DNA of 64,000 nucleotides, from positions 1,065,501 to 1,129,500 of the forward strand of contig NZ_CP029639.1 in NCBI RefSeq assembly GCF_003268635.1, in the 5' to 3' direction. Positions 56,207 through 64,000 of the stretch are shown here, piece after piece; the first letter of the stretch is position 1; every line of letters begins with the position of its first letter. The notes beneath the pieces are model-generated. The model worked only from the letters and a program-made list of their open reading frames with translations, made no database searches and was not told the DNA's origin. Source of the DNA: Paenibacillus sp. DCT19. Lineage in GTDB: Bacteria; Bacillota; Bacilli; Paenibacillales; Paenibacillaceae. Position numbers and translations under genes: made by a program.

Positions 56207-57346
56207 ATGTCATTTTCCATGGAGATACCTAGTCAGAAGGAAATTCAGAAGGTGATTGAGGAAGAAGTGAAACCAGTGCCTGCGGAGGTCGCCGAACTGC
56301 AACAAGTCGCGAGTGCCAACGTAGAGATGATCATGACACTGGACCTTGAATCGTTGGAGAAGCGTAAGGAGATTCTGCAATCCATTGAGGGCTTTGGTAT
56401 GAACACGATGAGATCCTCTTCTGAGAAAAACGCGTTGCTTCAAGTCTCCGTTGGACATCTGTCCAAGACGGGAGACGAGGGCGGTCAGGTAGCCAAAGGC
56501 TTAACTGAGCTGCATATGCAACTGAAGGATCTCGACCCGAGCGTGGTCGACTTTGCCAAGACCGGCTTTCTGGGCAAGTTATTCAATCCGCTGCGCGCGT
56601 ATTTCTTGAAATACCAGAAAGCAGATGCGGTTATTGCAGACATCGTGACCTCTCTGGACAAAGGGCGAGCGACTTTACGCAATGACAATACCACCTTAGA
56701 GATTGAACAGCAGAATTTGCGCGATTTAACGAAGCGATTACAGAAAGAGATCCAGTTAGGTGTGCTGATGGACGAATCCATTGATGGACAGATTGAGGCG
56801 GCAAAAGTACGTAATGAAGATCCGGAGAAGGTTCGCTTTATTACAGAGGAAGTGTTGTTCCCGCTTCGCCAACGGGTGATGGATCTGCAGCAGATGCTGG
56901 TGGTTAACCAGCAAGGGATCATGGCGATTGAAGTGGTCATCCGTAACAATAAGGAACTAATTCGCGGGGTAGATCGGGCGAAGAATGTAACCATATCGGC
57001 ACTGAAAATTGCCGTAACCGTAGCAAGTGCGCTCTATAATCAGAAGATTGTTTTGCAGAAAATTGAACTACTGAACCAGACGACGAATGACCTCATCGCA
57101 GGCACATCCAAAATGCTCAAGGATCAGGGCATCGCCATTCAAAAGCAGGCGTATGATGCAAGCATTTCGGTCGATACGATGAAGCAAGCGTTCACGGATG
57201 TCCTGTCTGCACTGGATTCAATCAGTGTGTATAAACAGGAAGCGTTACCGCGGATGCGGGAGACGATTTCACAGTTCCGTGAACTCGCGGATACGGGAGA
57301 GCAGCAGATTCAGCGATTAGAGAAAGGGCAGAAGCTGGGTCTGTAA
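56207..57346 (+). CDS. Toxic anion resistance (TelA/YceH) family protein
   Basis: 379 aa; aaggggg before ATG. Soluble, almost all helical with coiled coils. Family wording: SFSMEIPSQKEIQKVIEEEV, LAKTGFLGKLFNPLRAYFLKY-like (FAKTGFLGKLFNPLRAYF), VFPLRQRVMDLQQMLVVNQQ-like (FPLRQRVMDLQQMLVVNQQG), and TISALKIAVTVASALYNQ. TelA proteins accompany tellurite or envelope-stress gene clusters, and their biochemical role is unknown. No TerD gene is nearby. Last gene of the three-gene operon. Confidence 0.88.
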   Translation: MSFSMEIPSQKEIQKVIEEEVKPVPAEVAELQQVASANVEMIMTLDLESLEKRKEILQSIEGFGMNTMRSSSEKNALLQVSVGHLSKTGDEGGQVAKGLTELHMQLKDLDPSVVDFAKTGFLGKLFNPLRAYFLKYQKADAVIADIVTSLDKGRATLRNDNTTLEIEQQNLRDLTKRLQKEIQLGVLMDESIDGQIEAAKVRNEDPEKVRFITEEVLFPLRQRVMDLQQMLVVNQQGIMAIEVVIRNNKELIRGVDRAKNVTISALKIAVTVASALYNQKIVLQKIELLNQTTNDLIAGTSKMLKDQGIAIQKQAYDASISVDTMKQAFTDVLSALDSISVYKQEALPRMRETISQFRELADTGEQQIQRLEKGQKLGL

Positions 57347-57360
57347 TTTCTATAAGTGCG

Positions 57361-57533
57361 TGTTCAAAAAGGGCGGTTTTCAGTACCAAGAAGATGGGAT
57401 GAAGATAGAAATGGAGTAGCGGAGCGTAGATTAAGCTACGTGAGCAACGGACATTTCGGCTGAATCCCATATTCGAAGCTGAGATGCCGCTCGCGCATCC
57501 TTCGTAATCAAAAGCGGACTTTTTGAACAACCT
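57361..57533 (+). repeat. Dispersed repeat R2, copy C
   Basis: 173 bp, starting TGTTCAAAAAGGGCGGTTTT and ending AAAGCGGACTTTTTGAACAA; the ends are inverted repeats of each other (TTGTTCAAAAAG core). Very similar to 60269-60440 on the opposite strand. Begins 14 bp past the TelA stop, so it may also act as its transcript end. An open frame runs through it on the minus strand without a proper start; I do not call it a gene. Confidence 0.8.
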
Positions 57534-57601
57534 CTATAACGTGTGCTTCTTAGCTGCATAGAACGGTACAGAATATGATGGCATGAACGGTTGACCAGGA
57601 G

Positions 57602-58333
57602 TTATCCCGGATCGACCGTTCTTTGTCGTTGCATGTAGATCGCATATGGAATCAGCAGCACAAGGGCTGACAGAGCCACGATTAAGGAGATGAGCAGGCT
57701 GGCTTGAGTGAACAGGAGCGCTCCCAGGGCGGCACCGATGACAAACGTAATCCAGGATAGCGCCAGAACAGCCCATTCGGATGCTGGAGCTTTGCCACGT
57801 ACTGCCTTAGCGATGGCTTGTCCAATCCCGAACAAGGTTCCTGACACGAAGCCTTTCCCCACATCAGCGTGGGCAACCATCTGGTGCATCGTATTCTGCA
57901 TGCCCATCGCCACTGCGAGTGGAAAGAGAATACTATTGGTGTGGAGCAATAAGACCCAGGTGATCGCGATAACGAATAAGATAGATTCCGCACTTAAAAT
58001 TAACGTCAAATGATATTGCCTGAATAGATCCGTTATCAACGTACCGATAAATGCCCCCACAATGAATAACAGCACGACGACCCCTGTCGTTGCCCACACG
58101 GAATAGTCCCCTTTAAAGAGTGCAATGCCTAGCTTGGTGCTATTACCGCTCATAAAAGACAAATAAACCTTGCCTAATCCTAGATAGCCAATGGCATCAA
58201 TGAATCCGGCAATCAACACTAGCGCTAATGACAATAAAAGCCGGGATAATCCCGGCTCTAAGCGTTCTACAGTATGTCCAATACGTTGAGTTGTATCTTG
58301 ATGGTTATTGGTCGAATCAGGCGTTAAGGACAT
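57602..58333 (-). CDS. DUF1275 (YoaK-type) membrane protein
   Basis: 243 aa, six or seven membrane helices. Family marks: LVLIAGFIDAIGYLGLGKVY, LSFMSGNSTKLGIALFKGDY, and MGMQNTMHQMVAHADVGKGF with VSGTLFGIGQAIAKAV. Probably a transporter, substrate unknown. The 70-bp space before it (57534-57601) is empty. Same strand as the bicupin and TetR genes. Confidence 0.85.
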   Translation of the reverse strand: MSLTPDSTNNHQDTTQRIGHTVERLEPGLSRLLLSLALVLIAGFIDAIGYLGLGKVYLSFMSGNSTKLGIALFKGDYSVWATTGVVVLLFIVGAFIGTLITDLFRQYHLTLILSAESILFVIAITWVLLLHTNSILFPLAVAMGMQNTMHQMVAHADVGKGFVSGTLFGIGQAIAKAVRGKAPASEWAVLALSWITFVIGAALGALLFTQASLLISLIVALSALVLLIPYAIYMQRQRTVDPG

Positions 58334-58424
58334 AGACGCAACCTCTCTTCTGGTTCGTGAAAGCAGTGATGGCAGATTAGTCTAGCCGGTGCGATAGTTA
58401 GTTCAACTACATATGTTACATGAT

Positions 58425-59474
58425 TCAGGAGTGATTCTGATCTTTATGCTGGTCTGGTGCAAGAAAGAGCGTATCATTTGGAAGCTGAGCCGCTTCTTCT
58501 TTGGACATACCCAAATTCGTAGATAACAGGTCGTCCGGGTTACCGGCAATCCATTCACTCAGATCAATGGCTTCGTAGTGTCCGCTGTTGAAGCCGATTA
58601 ACACACGACAGACGTCGTCTCCGGTATTTTTGATATAATGACCAGCCCCCATAGGTGCATAGCCGACATCGCCTGCTTCGAAATGCTCTGTTACAGCATG
58701 ACCTTCTGCCAGGAATACCGTCATTTCAGCCTGCCCGCTGATGTAGTACTGCCATTCGTCCGCGTTAGGATGCCAATGCATCTCCCGTAGCGCACCCGGC
58801 TGTAATTCAATGAGTGACCCAGCCATTGTGGTGGAGATGGGGAAGTCTTCGACGGTCACTGTACGTTGCGTACCGCCTCCTGGTGCTCGTCGAGGCTGTT
58901 TGGCAAGGAGTGGATACCGATGAATCGTTGTTAGCTCTGAGTTGCGGCGATATGTACCAGAAGAGGAGCTATCGTTGGGCACAGGCCCTTTGGCAAAGTA
59001 AGCTTCGCCCTGATTCAGCTTGGCTGCCTGCTCTTCGGTGATACCAAGATTCTGAGCGACAATGTTGTTCGGTGTCTGTGTAAGGAAATCTGTGATGCTA
59101 AAAGTATGATCCTCCGAGAAATCACCATTATCAAAAATCAAAATAAAATGACATTCGTCTGGGCCAAGTCCCTGAATGGAATGTCCATATCCGCGCGGGA
59201 AATACCAGACATCACCGGGCTCGAACGTATCCGTGTAGGCATGTCCATCCGGATGAATGACTGTTGTACGACAGGAACCGCTGATGACGTAAGCCCATTC
59301 TGCTGCGTTTGCATGCCAATGCAGTTCACGCATGCCTCCCGGCTCGAGTCGCATGGATACGCCAGCAATGCCGATTGAAGCAGGGAAATCTTTAACCGAA
59401 GCGCCGCGGGTAATTCCGCCAGAGCCTGTCCGAGGTTCCTTTTGTTCAAGACGATATTTAAAAGATGTCATCAT
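58425..59474 (-). CDS. Oxalate decarboxylase-type bicupin
   Basis: 349 aa (348 if the second ATG is used; ggagg is nearer ideal for that one). Two cupin barrels, each with the manganese ligands: RELHWHANAAEWAYVISG with GHSI, and REMHWHPNADEWQYYISG with GHYI. The lid loop of the first barrel reads FSEDHTFSITDF, so the catalytic Glu of the Ser-Glu-x-x-Thr lid (SENST in B. subtilis OxdC) is kept. This favours decarboxylation of oxalate to formate and CO2 rather than oxidation. No signal peptide. Confidence 0.88.
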   Translation of the reverse strand: MMTSFKYRLEQKEPRTGSGGITRGASVKDFPASIGIAGVSMRLEPGGMRELHWHANAAEWAYVISGSCRTTVIHPDGHAYTDTFEPGDVWYFPRGYGHSIQGLGPDECHFILIFDNGDFSEDHTFSITDFLTQTPNNIVAQNLGITEEQAAKLNQGEAYFAKGPVPNDSSSSGTYRRNSELTTIHRYPLLAKQPRRAPGGGTQRTVTVEDFPISTTMAGSLIELQPGALREMHWHPNADEWQYYISGQAEMTVFLAEGHAVTEHFEAGDVGYAPMGAGHYIKNTGDDVCRVLIGFNSGHYEAIDLSEWIAGNPDDLLSTNLGMSKEEAAQLPNDTLFLAPDQHKDQNHS

Positions 59475-59599
59475 GATTCCTCCTCACATCAAATTAGGTT
59501 TACATGTAAATAGTTGAATATACCGTCTATGTTCTTTTAACCATATCCTACGAATCTATTCAGTTATACCTTAGTTAATATGAGGCAAATGGGAATTAT

Positions 59600-60247
59600 T
59601 CATTCGAGGGTCATTCCATTTTTTTGTACATATTGTGCCGCAGGTTCTCGTTGAGTCGAATGATAGACCACAGTAGCAGGTTTATAATTAATAATTTTGA
59701 ACAATTCCTCGGCCATATAGCCTGTGCTGTGCCTGAATTCCTGATGAATCCACTCGATAATCATGCCAAAGATGGCATGCGCCTGATAACTCGCAAACAG
59801 CTCGCGGTTGATATGCGTCGGGAATATTTCGTTCAGATCCTGTAAGGCGAGGTCGCGAAGAACATTACAGATCATCTGCTGGAAACTGGACGATGCCTCG
59901 GATGTGACGGCAAGCGTATAGAATGCAGCATGCTGATAGACGTGCTCGAAGATGCGGATGGCTGATGATGGCATATGACTCACTTCAAATATTTCTTTGC
60001 CTTGATACGGTTCACGGTAAGAGGTGACCAGGTCTTGAATGACATCGTCGATGATCTCATTAAACAGGTCTTCTTTGTACTGATAGTGCTTATAGAAGGT
60101 TCCCCGATTCAGATCCGCCAACTTCACAATATCGGTAATGGATATTTCTCTAAAAGGTTGCTTTTGCATAAGCTTAATGAGTGCATGTTTCAGCGCAGCT
60201 TTGGATTTCTTAATTCTTCGATCCGTGGATTCAGTAGGGGCTGACAT
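59600..60247 (-). CDS. TetR-family transcriptional regulator
   Basis: 215 aa from ATG 60247 (gggagg upstream; longer frame to 60277 unsupported). N-terminal helix-turn-helix (AALKHALIKLMQKQPFREIS, ITDIVKLADLNRGTFYKHYQ, KEDLFNEII); helical ligand-binding remainder with the TetR_C-33/AcrR-like look. Repeat R2 copy D stands 22 bp upstream of its start. It probably represses the divergent dehydrogenase through the dyad at 60575. Confidence 0.87.
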   Translation of the reverse strand: MSAPTESTDRRIKKSKAALKHALIKLMQKQPFREISITDIVKLADLNRGTFYKHYQYKEDLFNEIIDDVIQDLVTSYREPYQGKEIFEVSHMPSSAIRIFEHVYQHAAFYTLAVTSEASSSFQQMICNVLRDLALQDLNEIFPTHINRELFASYQAHAIFGMIIEWIHQEFRHSTGYMAEELFKIINYKPATVVYHSTQREPAAQYVQKNGMTLE

Positions 60248-60268
60248 CGAATTTCCTCCCTTATATAG

Positions 60269-60440
60269 GTTGTTCAAAAAGTACGCTTTTGATTACGAAG
60301 GATGCCTGATGGCATCATCAGCGTCGAATCTGGGATTCAGCCGAAATGTCCGTTTCTCACGTAGTTTTGCCTACGCTCCGCTACTCCATTTCTATCTTCA
60401 ACCCATCTTCTCGGTACTGAAAAGCGAACTTTTTGAACTC
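60269..60440 (-). repeat. Dispersed repeat R2, copy D (inverted)
   Basis: Reverse complement of copy C with about 85 percent identity by eye. Read on the plus strand it begins TTGTTCAAAAAGTACGCTTT and ends AAAAGCGAACTTTTTGAACT. The two copies face each other and enclose the DUF1275, bicupin and TetR genes (2.7 kb). Confidence 0.8.
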
Positions 60441-60451
60441 GTATTTTAGCA

Positions 60452-60473
60452 GTTGTTCAAAAAGTACGGTTTA
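60452..60473 (-). repeat. Solitary R2 end
   Basis: AGTTGTTCAAAAAGTACGGT is another copy of the R2 terminal repeat, 12 bp past copy D and without a body. Confidence 0.5.
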
Positions 60474-60535
60474 ATAAACGTACAATAAGCGTTTGAAGTG
60501 TTGGTTAACGTACAATAGGACATGCTTTTACTGAT

Positions 60536-60598
60536 TGATCCCAAAAGCTATGACTTATTATACTAAGGATAAGAGTTAATGAACATTTGTTTGTTAAC
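60536..60598 (+). promoter_or_regulatory. Promoter and TetR-type operator of the dehydrogenase gene
   Basis: TTGATC (60536-60541), 17-base spacer, TATACT (60559-60564). Just past the expected transcription start is a dyad GTTAATGAAC-attt-GTTTGTTAAC (60575-60598; 8 of 10 pairs). The position suits repression by the divergent TetR protein. A direct repeat (aacgtacaata at 60478 and 60508) lies upstream. Confidence 0.65.
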
Positions 60599-60634
60599 TT
60601 ATTGTAAACGAATACAAAAAGGAGGAACTAAGAT

Positions 60635-61393
60635 ATGAAACTTCAAGATAAAGTTGCTGTTGTGACAGGTGCAGGTTCAGGCATGGGGAAAGCGATTGCC
60701 ACACTATATGCTAGTGAAGGTGCCAAAGTTGTTGTGTCAGACATTAACGAGCAATCCGCTCAGACGGTTGCTAGTGAGATTAAGGAAGCAGGCGGAGAAG
60801 CGATCGTGGTTTTGGCTAATGTGGCCAAAGAGGACGATGTGCAAAATCTGATTGATGTGACGGTAAGCACATACGGTACTGTGGACATTCTGGTGAACAA
60901 TGCAGGTATTATGGATGGCATGGAGCCAGCAGCAGATATCACGGATGAGAAATGGGAGAGATTGTTCGCCGTAAATACAACCAGCGTAATGCGGACTACG
61001 CGTAAAGTATTGCCAATCTTCCAAGAGAAGCAAAAAGGAGTCATCGTGAACATAGCTTCGGCAGGCGGATTGCATGGCGGACGTGCGGGAGCCGCTTATA
61101 CAGCTTCCAAACACGCGGTAATTGGTTTCACCAAAAATACGGGGTACATGTATGCCGAGCAAGGCATTCGTTGTAATGCCATCGCCCCGGGCGCTGTGGC
61201 TACCAATATTGGTTCCACGATGGCTGGGATAAGTCAATTCGGGGCTGGACGTCAACAACTGGGTATGGCAATCAACCCACGTGTAGGTACGAGCGAAGAG
61301 ATTGCGAAAGTGGCGCTGTTCCTTGGTTCGGATGAATCCAGTTTCGTTAACGGAACCGTCATTACGGCGGATGCCGGCTGGAGCTCCTACTAA
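60635..61393 (+). CDS. Short-chain dehydrogenase/reductase
   Basis: 252 aa; aggagga before ATG. Classical SDR: cofactor loop VTGAGSGMGKAIATLYASEG (NAD preference suggested by the Asp in VVVSDIN), NNAG (LVNNAGIMDGMEP), catalytic Ser in NIASAGG, Tyr and Lys in YTASKHAVIGFTKN, and the SDR end VNGTVITADAGWSSY. The substrate is unknown; 3-oxoacyl-ACP or sugar dehydrogenase names would be guesses. Single gene, terminator at 61531. Confidence 0.9.
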   Translation: MKLQDKVAVVTGAGSGMGKAIATLYASEGAKVVVSDINEQSAQTVASEIKEAGGEAIVVLANVAKEDDVQNLIDVTVSTYGTVDILVNNAGIMDGMEPAADITDEKWERLFAVNTTSVMRTTRKVLPIFQEKQKGVIVNIASAGGLHGGRAGAAYTASKHAVIGFTKNTGYMYAEQGIRCNAIAPGAVATNIGSTMAGISQFGAGRQQLGMAINPRVGTSEEIAKVALFLGSDESSFVNGTVITADAGWSSY

Positions 61394-61530
61394 TTTGAGT
61401 GTGTAATGGTAGAATCGCTAATGAAAGAATGATCGGACGGAGCATGTAAAAATCAATGCAATTACAGCCCTTTAAGTGGTAGAAGAGAACATACACAACC
61501 GTGCGTATAATTCTGTAAAATCAATCGAGG

Positions 61531-61559
61531 AGCCGCATCTCATGATGCGGCTTCTTTAT
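61531..61559 (+). terminator. Intrinsic terminator of the dehydrogenase gene
   Basis: AGCCGCATC pairs with GATGCGGCT, loop tcat, followed by tcttta. Confidence 0.8.
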
Positions 61560-61618
61560 GGTGACTCTACTAACGAGTCAATCTCGTATATTGTGATCGA
61601 ATCCCACTAGGTTTTAGG

Positions 61619-61632
61619 ACAAACGTTTGCAC
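61619..61632. promoter_or_regulatory. LacI-type operator downstream of the lacI-family gene
   Basis: ACAAACGTTTGCAC is a 10-bp perfect dyad (CAAACGTTTG) with the same core as the two operators upstream of the sugar transporter. It lies 34 bp past the regulator's stop codon, 1.3 kb from the other two. Confidence 0.55.
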
Positions 61633-61665
61633 TGACACACAAGAACCTTCATACGTCAGCTAATG

Positions 61666-62700
61666 TCAGCTCAATGATGACTTGCTTTTGGAGTAGAGTG
61701 AGGATTCTCGCACAATTAATCGATGTGGAATAATGACGGGATTATGCGTTTGCGGCTCCCCGCTTATAATTTTAAGTAACACCTGAACTGCCGTATAGCC
61801 AAGCTGATAGGTTCCGATATCGATGGAACTGAGTGGCGGTGAAGCCAGTTCGGATAAGGCTATATTGTTAAAGCTGACCACGCTAATATCCTCAGGTACC
61901 TGATATCCCAGCTCGGCAAGAGCTCTCAATACTCCAAAAGCCACATTATCATCAATAACAACAATGGCCGTGGGTCTATCAGGCAAAGACATGAATAGAG
62001 ACATCGCTCGGAATCCGCTCTCTTGTAGGAATTCACCCTCCACAATCCAGTCCCGATTGGCATGTAGCTCTGCTTCGGCAAGAGCTTTCTGGTATCCACG
62101 CATACGATCATGGGATAACGTAATTTCTGGCGGGCCACTCACGAATCCAATCCGCGTATGCCCTTGTGCAATGAGATGCTGCGTTGCATCATAAGCAGTT
62201 TGCACATTGTCATTATCCACCATGGGTGCGTTTGGGTGAGCTTCACTACGACCGATCAGGACAAAAGGAAACTCTTCCTCTTCAAGAAATGAAATGATCG
62301 GATCATCTCGCTTCGAACCTAGCAGCAGAATGCCATCTACTCTTCGGCCGTGCACAAGCCGGGATATGGCATGAAGTTCGTCATCGGATGATGTTTCAGT
62401 TGTTAGCAGCAATTCATAATTGTTGCGTGTGGCGAGTGAAATAATACCTCGTAGCAATTCCCCAAAAAAGTAGTTCTGGAACAACTCCTCTGCAGGGCGC
62501 GGAAGCATAATCCCAAGGGTTTGCGTCGTTTTGGACACAAGGCTTTTCGCCATAATGTTGGGATGATAGTTGAGTTCTTTCATAATTTGCTTTACTTTGA
62601 GAGACGTCTCGGCGCTAATTCTGGGATGGTTGGAAATCACCCGTGACACTGTAGAAGGGGAGACACCCGCCAATTTGGCTATATCCTTGATCGTAATCAT
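61666..62700 (-). CDS. LacI-family sugar regulator (MalR-like)
   Basis: 344 aa. N-terminal helix-turn-helix and hinge (ITIKDIAKLAGVSPSTVSRV; ELNYHPNIMAKSLVSKTT) and a periplasmic-binding-type sugar domain (LGIMLPRPAEELFQNYFFGE; VDNDNVQTAYDATQHLIAQG; VVSFNNIALSELASPPLSSI). The wording is closest to the MalR maltose repressors. Divergent from a maltodextrin-type ABC lipoprotein gene with two matching operators in between; represses it when the sugar is absent. Confidence 0.9.
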   Translation of the reverse strand: MITIKDIAKLAGVSPSTVSRVISNHPRISAETSLKVKQIMKELNYHPNIMAKSLVSKTTQTLGIMLPRPAEELFQNYFFGELLRGIISLATRNNYELLLTTETSSDDELHAISRLVHGRRVDGILLLGSKRDDPIISFLEEEEFPFVLIGRSEAHPNAPMVDNDNVQTAYDATQHLIAQGHTRIGFVSGPPEITLSHDRMRGYQKALAEAELHANRDWIVEGEFLQESGFRAMSLFMSLPDRPTAIVVIDDNVAFGVLRALAELGYQVPEDISVVSFNNIALSELASPPLSSIDIGTYQLGYTAVQVLLKIISGEPQTHNPVIIPHRLIVRESSLYSKSKSSLS

Positions 62701-62892
62701 GTAATAAATCCCCTCTGAACAATCATTTCAACTTTCCCCTATGGTAATGCAAAGGATACGAGAAATCAATTATTACCTACCTGATACAGAATACGAAGGA
62801 AGTAAAATAAAGGAAGAATGAGTTAGAAGAAGGGAATAGAGAATTACTTCCGCAAAATGAGAGAAAATGGTTAAAATTGAAGCGATATGGCT

Positions 62893-62910
62893 TGTGCAAA
62901 CGTTTGTACA
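62893..62910. promoter_or_regulatory. LacI-type operator 1 (sugar transporter promoter)
   Basis: TGTGCAAACGTTTGTACA, dyad core GCAAACGTTTGT, about 250 bp upstream of the lipoprotein gene. Could also serve as a catabolite-response element, since the two motifs overlap. Confidence 0.75.
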
Positions 62911-63031
62911 AAGAAAGTATCGTATTGTATGATGTGAGTGTTATTGTAGCGCTTACATCTCTGGTTTTACATACTTCCGAGCACATTTATCCCTACTTAT
63001 CGAACCAAAATGTGATTCTGTCTTTTATTTG

Positions 63032-63046
63032 AGCAAACGTTTGTAC
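63032..63046. promoter_or_regulatory. LacI-type operator 2 (sugar transporter promoter)
   Basis: AGCAAACGTTTGTAC, the same core, 139 bp after operator 1 (a little over 13 helical turns) and about 100 bp before the lipoprotein start. Confidence 0.75.
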
Positions 63047-63144
63047 AAAAAAGAACAAGGATCACAGTACCTGACATCTTACGTTGATCAAAGGGTGAAG
63101 AGCGCAATTTCGTTGAACCAAACAGAGGGAAGGGGACATTTTAC

Positions 63145-64000
63145 ATGAGAAAATGGCAAGGGGCAACAATGTCTGTCGTAATGGCTTTCACACTGGCCGC
63201 ATGCTCGGCAGGAGGGGGAACTACATCTCCAACAATAGCAGGCGAGAATCCGGAAGAAGCTGTACAACTGACAGCCGAGAATCTTCAACCAGAGGAAGGA
63301 GCAACCTTGGTCATCTGGGAGGACAAAAATCAAAGCAGCTTCATTGAGCAGAGAGTGCAAAAGTTCGAAGAGAAGTACGGTGTAACCGTCAAAATGGAGG
63401 AATTGCCTCCAACGGATCAGGTGACGAAATTAACGACAGATGGACCGGCAGGGCTGGCAGCAGACGTGGTCGTGTTTCCACATGACAAAATTGGTAGCGC
63501 TTCAGAAGCGGGACTGATCTTGCCAAATGACATTTTTGAAGCAGAAACCGTAGCGAATACAAGTGAGAATGCCCTCAAGGCGGTGACGTTCAAGGATATC
63601 TTGTACGGATATCCGTACAGCGTTGAGACATATGCCCTCTTTTATAACAAAGCATTATACCCGGAAGCTCCACAAAACTTCGATGAGATTATCAGCTTCG
63701 CCCAAACCTTCAATGATACCAAGTCCAATCAATACGCATTGATGTGGGAACTGCAGCAGTTCTATTACAATTATGCGTTTCTGGCATCGCAGGGCGGATA
63801 TATCTTCGGTGATAACGGGATGGATAGCGGAGATCTTGGTTTGAATAATGAAGGCGCTCAGAAGGGTGGGCAGTTCCTGCAGACACTGAAGTCTGAAGTG
63901 TTGCCACTCAAGATGGGTGATGTGAACTACGATATCAAAAAAGGATTGTTCTCCAGCGGCAAGCTGGCGATGGATATTAACGGGCCGTGGACCATTGCGG
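63145..64000 (+). CDS. Sugar (maltodextrin-type) ABC transporter substrate-binding lipoprotein, 3' truncated by window
   Basis: The reading frame is open to the last base (285 codons so far). ATG 63145 with aagggga before it. Lipoprotein signal (MSVVMAFTLAAC with lipidated Cys). Class 1 solute-binding fold of the MalE/MdxE type: LVIWEDKNQSSFIEQRVQKF, GLAADVVVFPHDKIGSASEA, GYPYSVETYALFYNKALYPE, and GKLAMDINGPWTIA. Permease and further sugar genes would be expected just past the window. Controlled by the divergent LacI-family protein through the operators at 62893 and 63032. Confidence 0.9.
   Translation, partial: MRKWQGATMSVVMAFTLAACSAGGGTTSPTIAGENPEEAVQLTAENLQPEEGATLVIWEDKNQSSFIEQRVQKFEEKYGVTVKMEELPPTDQVTKLTTDGPAGLAADVVVFPHDKIGSASEAGLILPNDIFEAETVANTSENALKAVTFKDILYGYPYSVETYALFYNKALYPEAPQNFDEIISFAQTFNDTKSNQYALMWELQQFYYNYAFLASQGGYIFGDNGMDSGDLGLNNEGAQKGGQFLQTLKSEVLPLKMGDVNYDIKKGLFSSGKLAMDINGPWTIA

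Noticed and set aside
57222..57530. Minus-strand 102-codon frame over R2 copy C, and the similar plus-strand frame at 60138-60449
   Set aside because: Similarity between them comes from the repeat itself; neither has a ribosome site or proper start, and both extend into unrelated flanking sequence.
60478..60518. Direct repeat aacgtacaata as the start of a repeat array
   Set aside because: Only two copies 30 bp apart; at most a regulatory direct repeat.
1..64000. CRISPR arrays, tRNA or rRNA genes, prophage or restriction-modification loci
   Set aside because: Looked for and not seen; no regularly spaced repeats, cloverleaf sequences or phage structural genes.

Overview
The window looks like a chromosomal segment of a Paenibacillus-type low-to-mid GC Firmicute. 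The reasons are strong AGGAGG ribosome binding sites, GTG and TTG starts, SLH-anchored surface proteins with long Ig-like arrays, an AraC/PocR-controlled glycerol operon, siderophore uptake behind a Fur box, DUF4132, TelA and many secreted or cytoplasmic glycosidases. The species cannot be told from the sequence alone. I see no rRNA, tRNA, CRISPR array, prophage or replication origin.

Layout. 1-5.3 kb: end of an unknown gene and a giant DUF4132 protein. 5.3-10.3 kb: a secreted GH3 beta-glucosidase behind a possible structured RNA leader, then a membrane-anchored GH30 glucanase broken by three frame breaks. 10.3-11.8 kb: a GNAT enzyme and a formate/nitrite-type channel. 12.1-18.7 kb: two SLH surface proteins in tandem. 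18.8-24.97 kb: a small protein, a colicin-immunity-like protein, an MDR oxidoreductase, a LysR regulator, a PLP aldolase, a secreted metallopeptidase and a SUKH protein. 25-29.6 kb: PocR/AraC regulator, glycerol dehydrogenase and single-chain dihydroxyacetone kinase (glycerol to dihydroxyacetone to DHAP). 29.8-33.8 kb: a Fur-controlled siderophore ABC importer of four genes. 34-40 kb: AlaX-type tRNA editing protein, a zinc-ribbon protein, two GNATs, a small membrane protein and an amino-acid permease. 40-44.5 kb: an AT-rich patch of small unknown (immunity-like) genes with a duplicated gene and a duplicated terminator, IS debris and a VOC protein. 44.6-48.6 kb: a chemoreceptor and a LysR/butanediol-dehydrogenase-like pair. 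48.8-52.3 kb: AraC regulator and a GH127/146 arabinofuranosidase. 52.4-57.3 kb: an IS110 remnant, an unknown gene, a MITE-like repeat and a three-gene membrane protein/VWA/TelA operon. 57.6-61.4 kb: DUF1275 protein, bicupin, TetR and a short-chain dehydrogenase, with inverted copies of one repeat around the first three. 61.7-64 kb: LacI regulator with three matching operators and the start of a sugar ABC transporter lipoprotein, cut by the window end.

Two patterns cut across the gene list. First, five genes carry seven frame breaks, and every one is repaired by adding a single base to a short homopolymer (mostly G runs). This points to systematic undercalling in the assembly rather than real gene decay. 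Second, three families of short dispersed repeats sit in the intergenic spaces. The most interesting is a ~200 bp element present twice (26.2 and 49.8 kb), each time between an AraC-family regulator and the operon it probably controls. It has a conserved end-closing helix, internal hairpins and a tiny conserved reading frame. It is either a repeated regulatory RNA leader or a structured mobile element, and it is the best candidate here for something undescribed.
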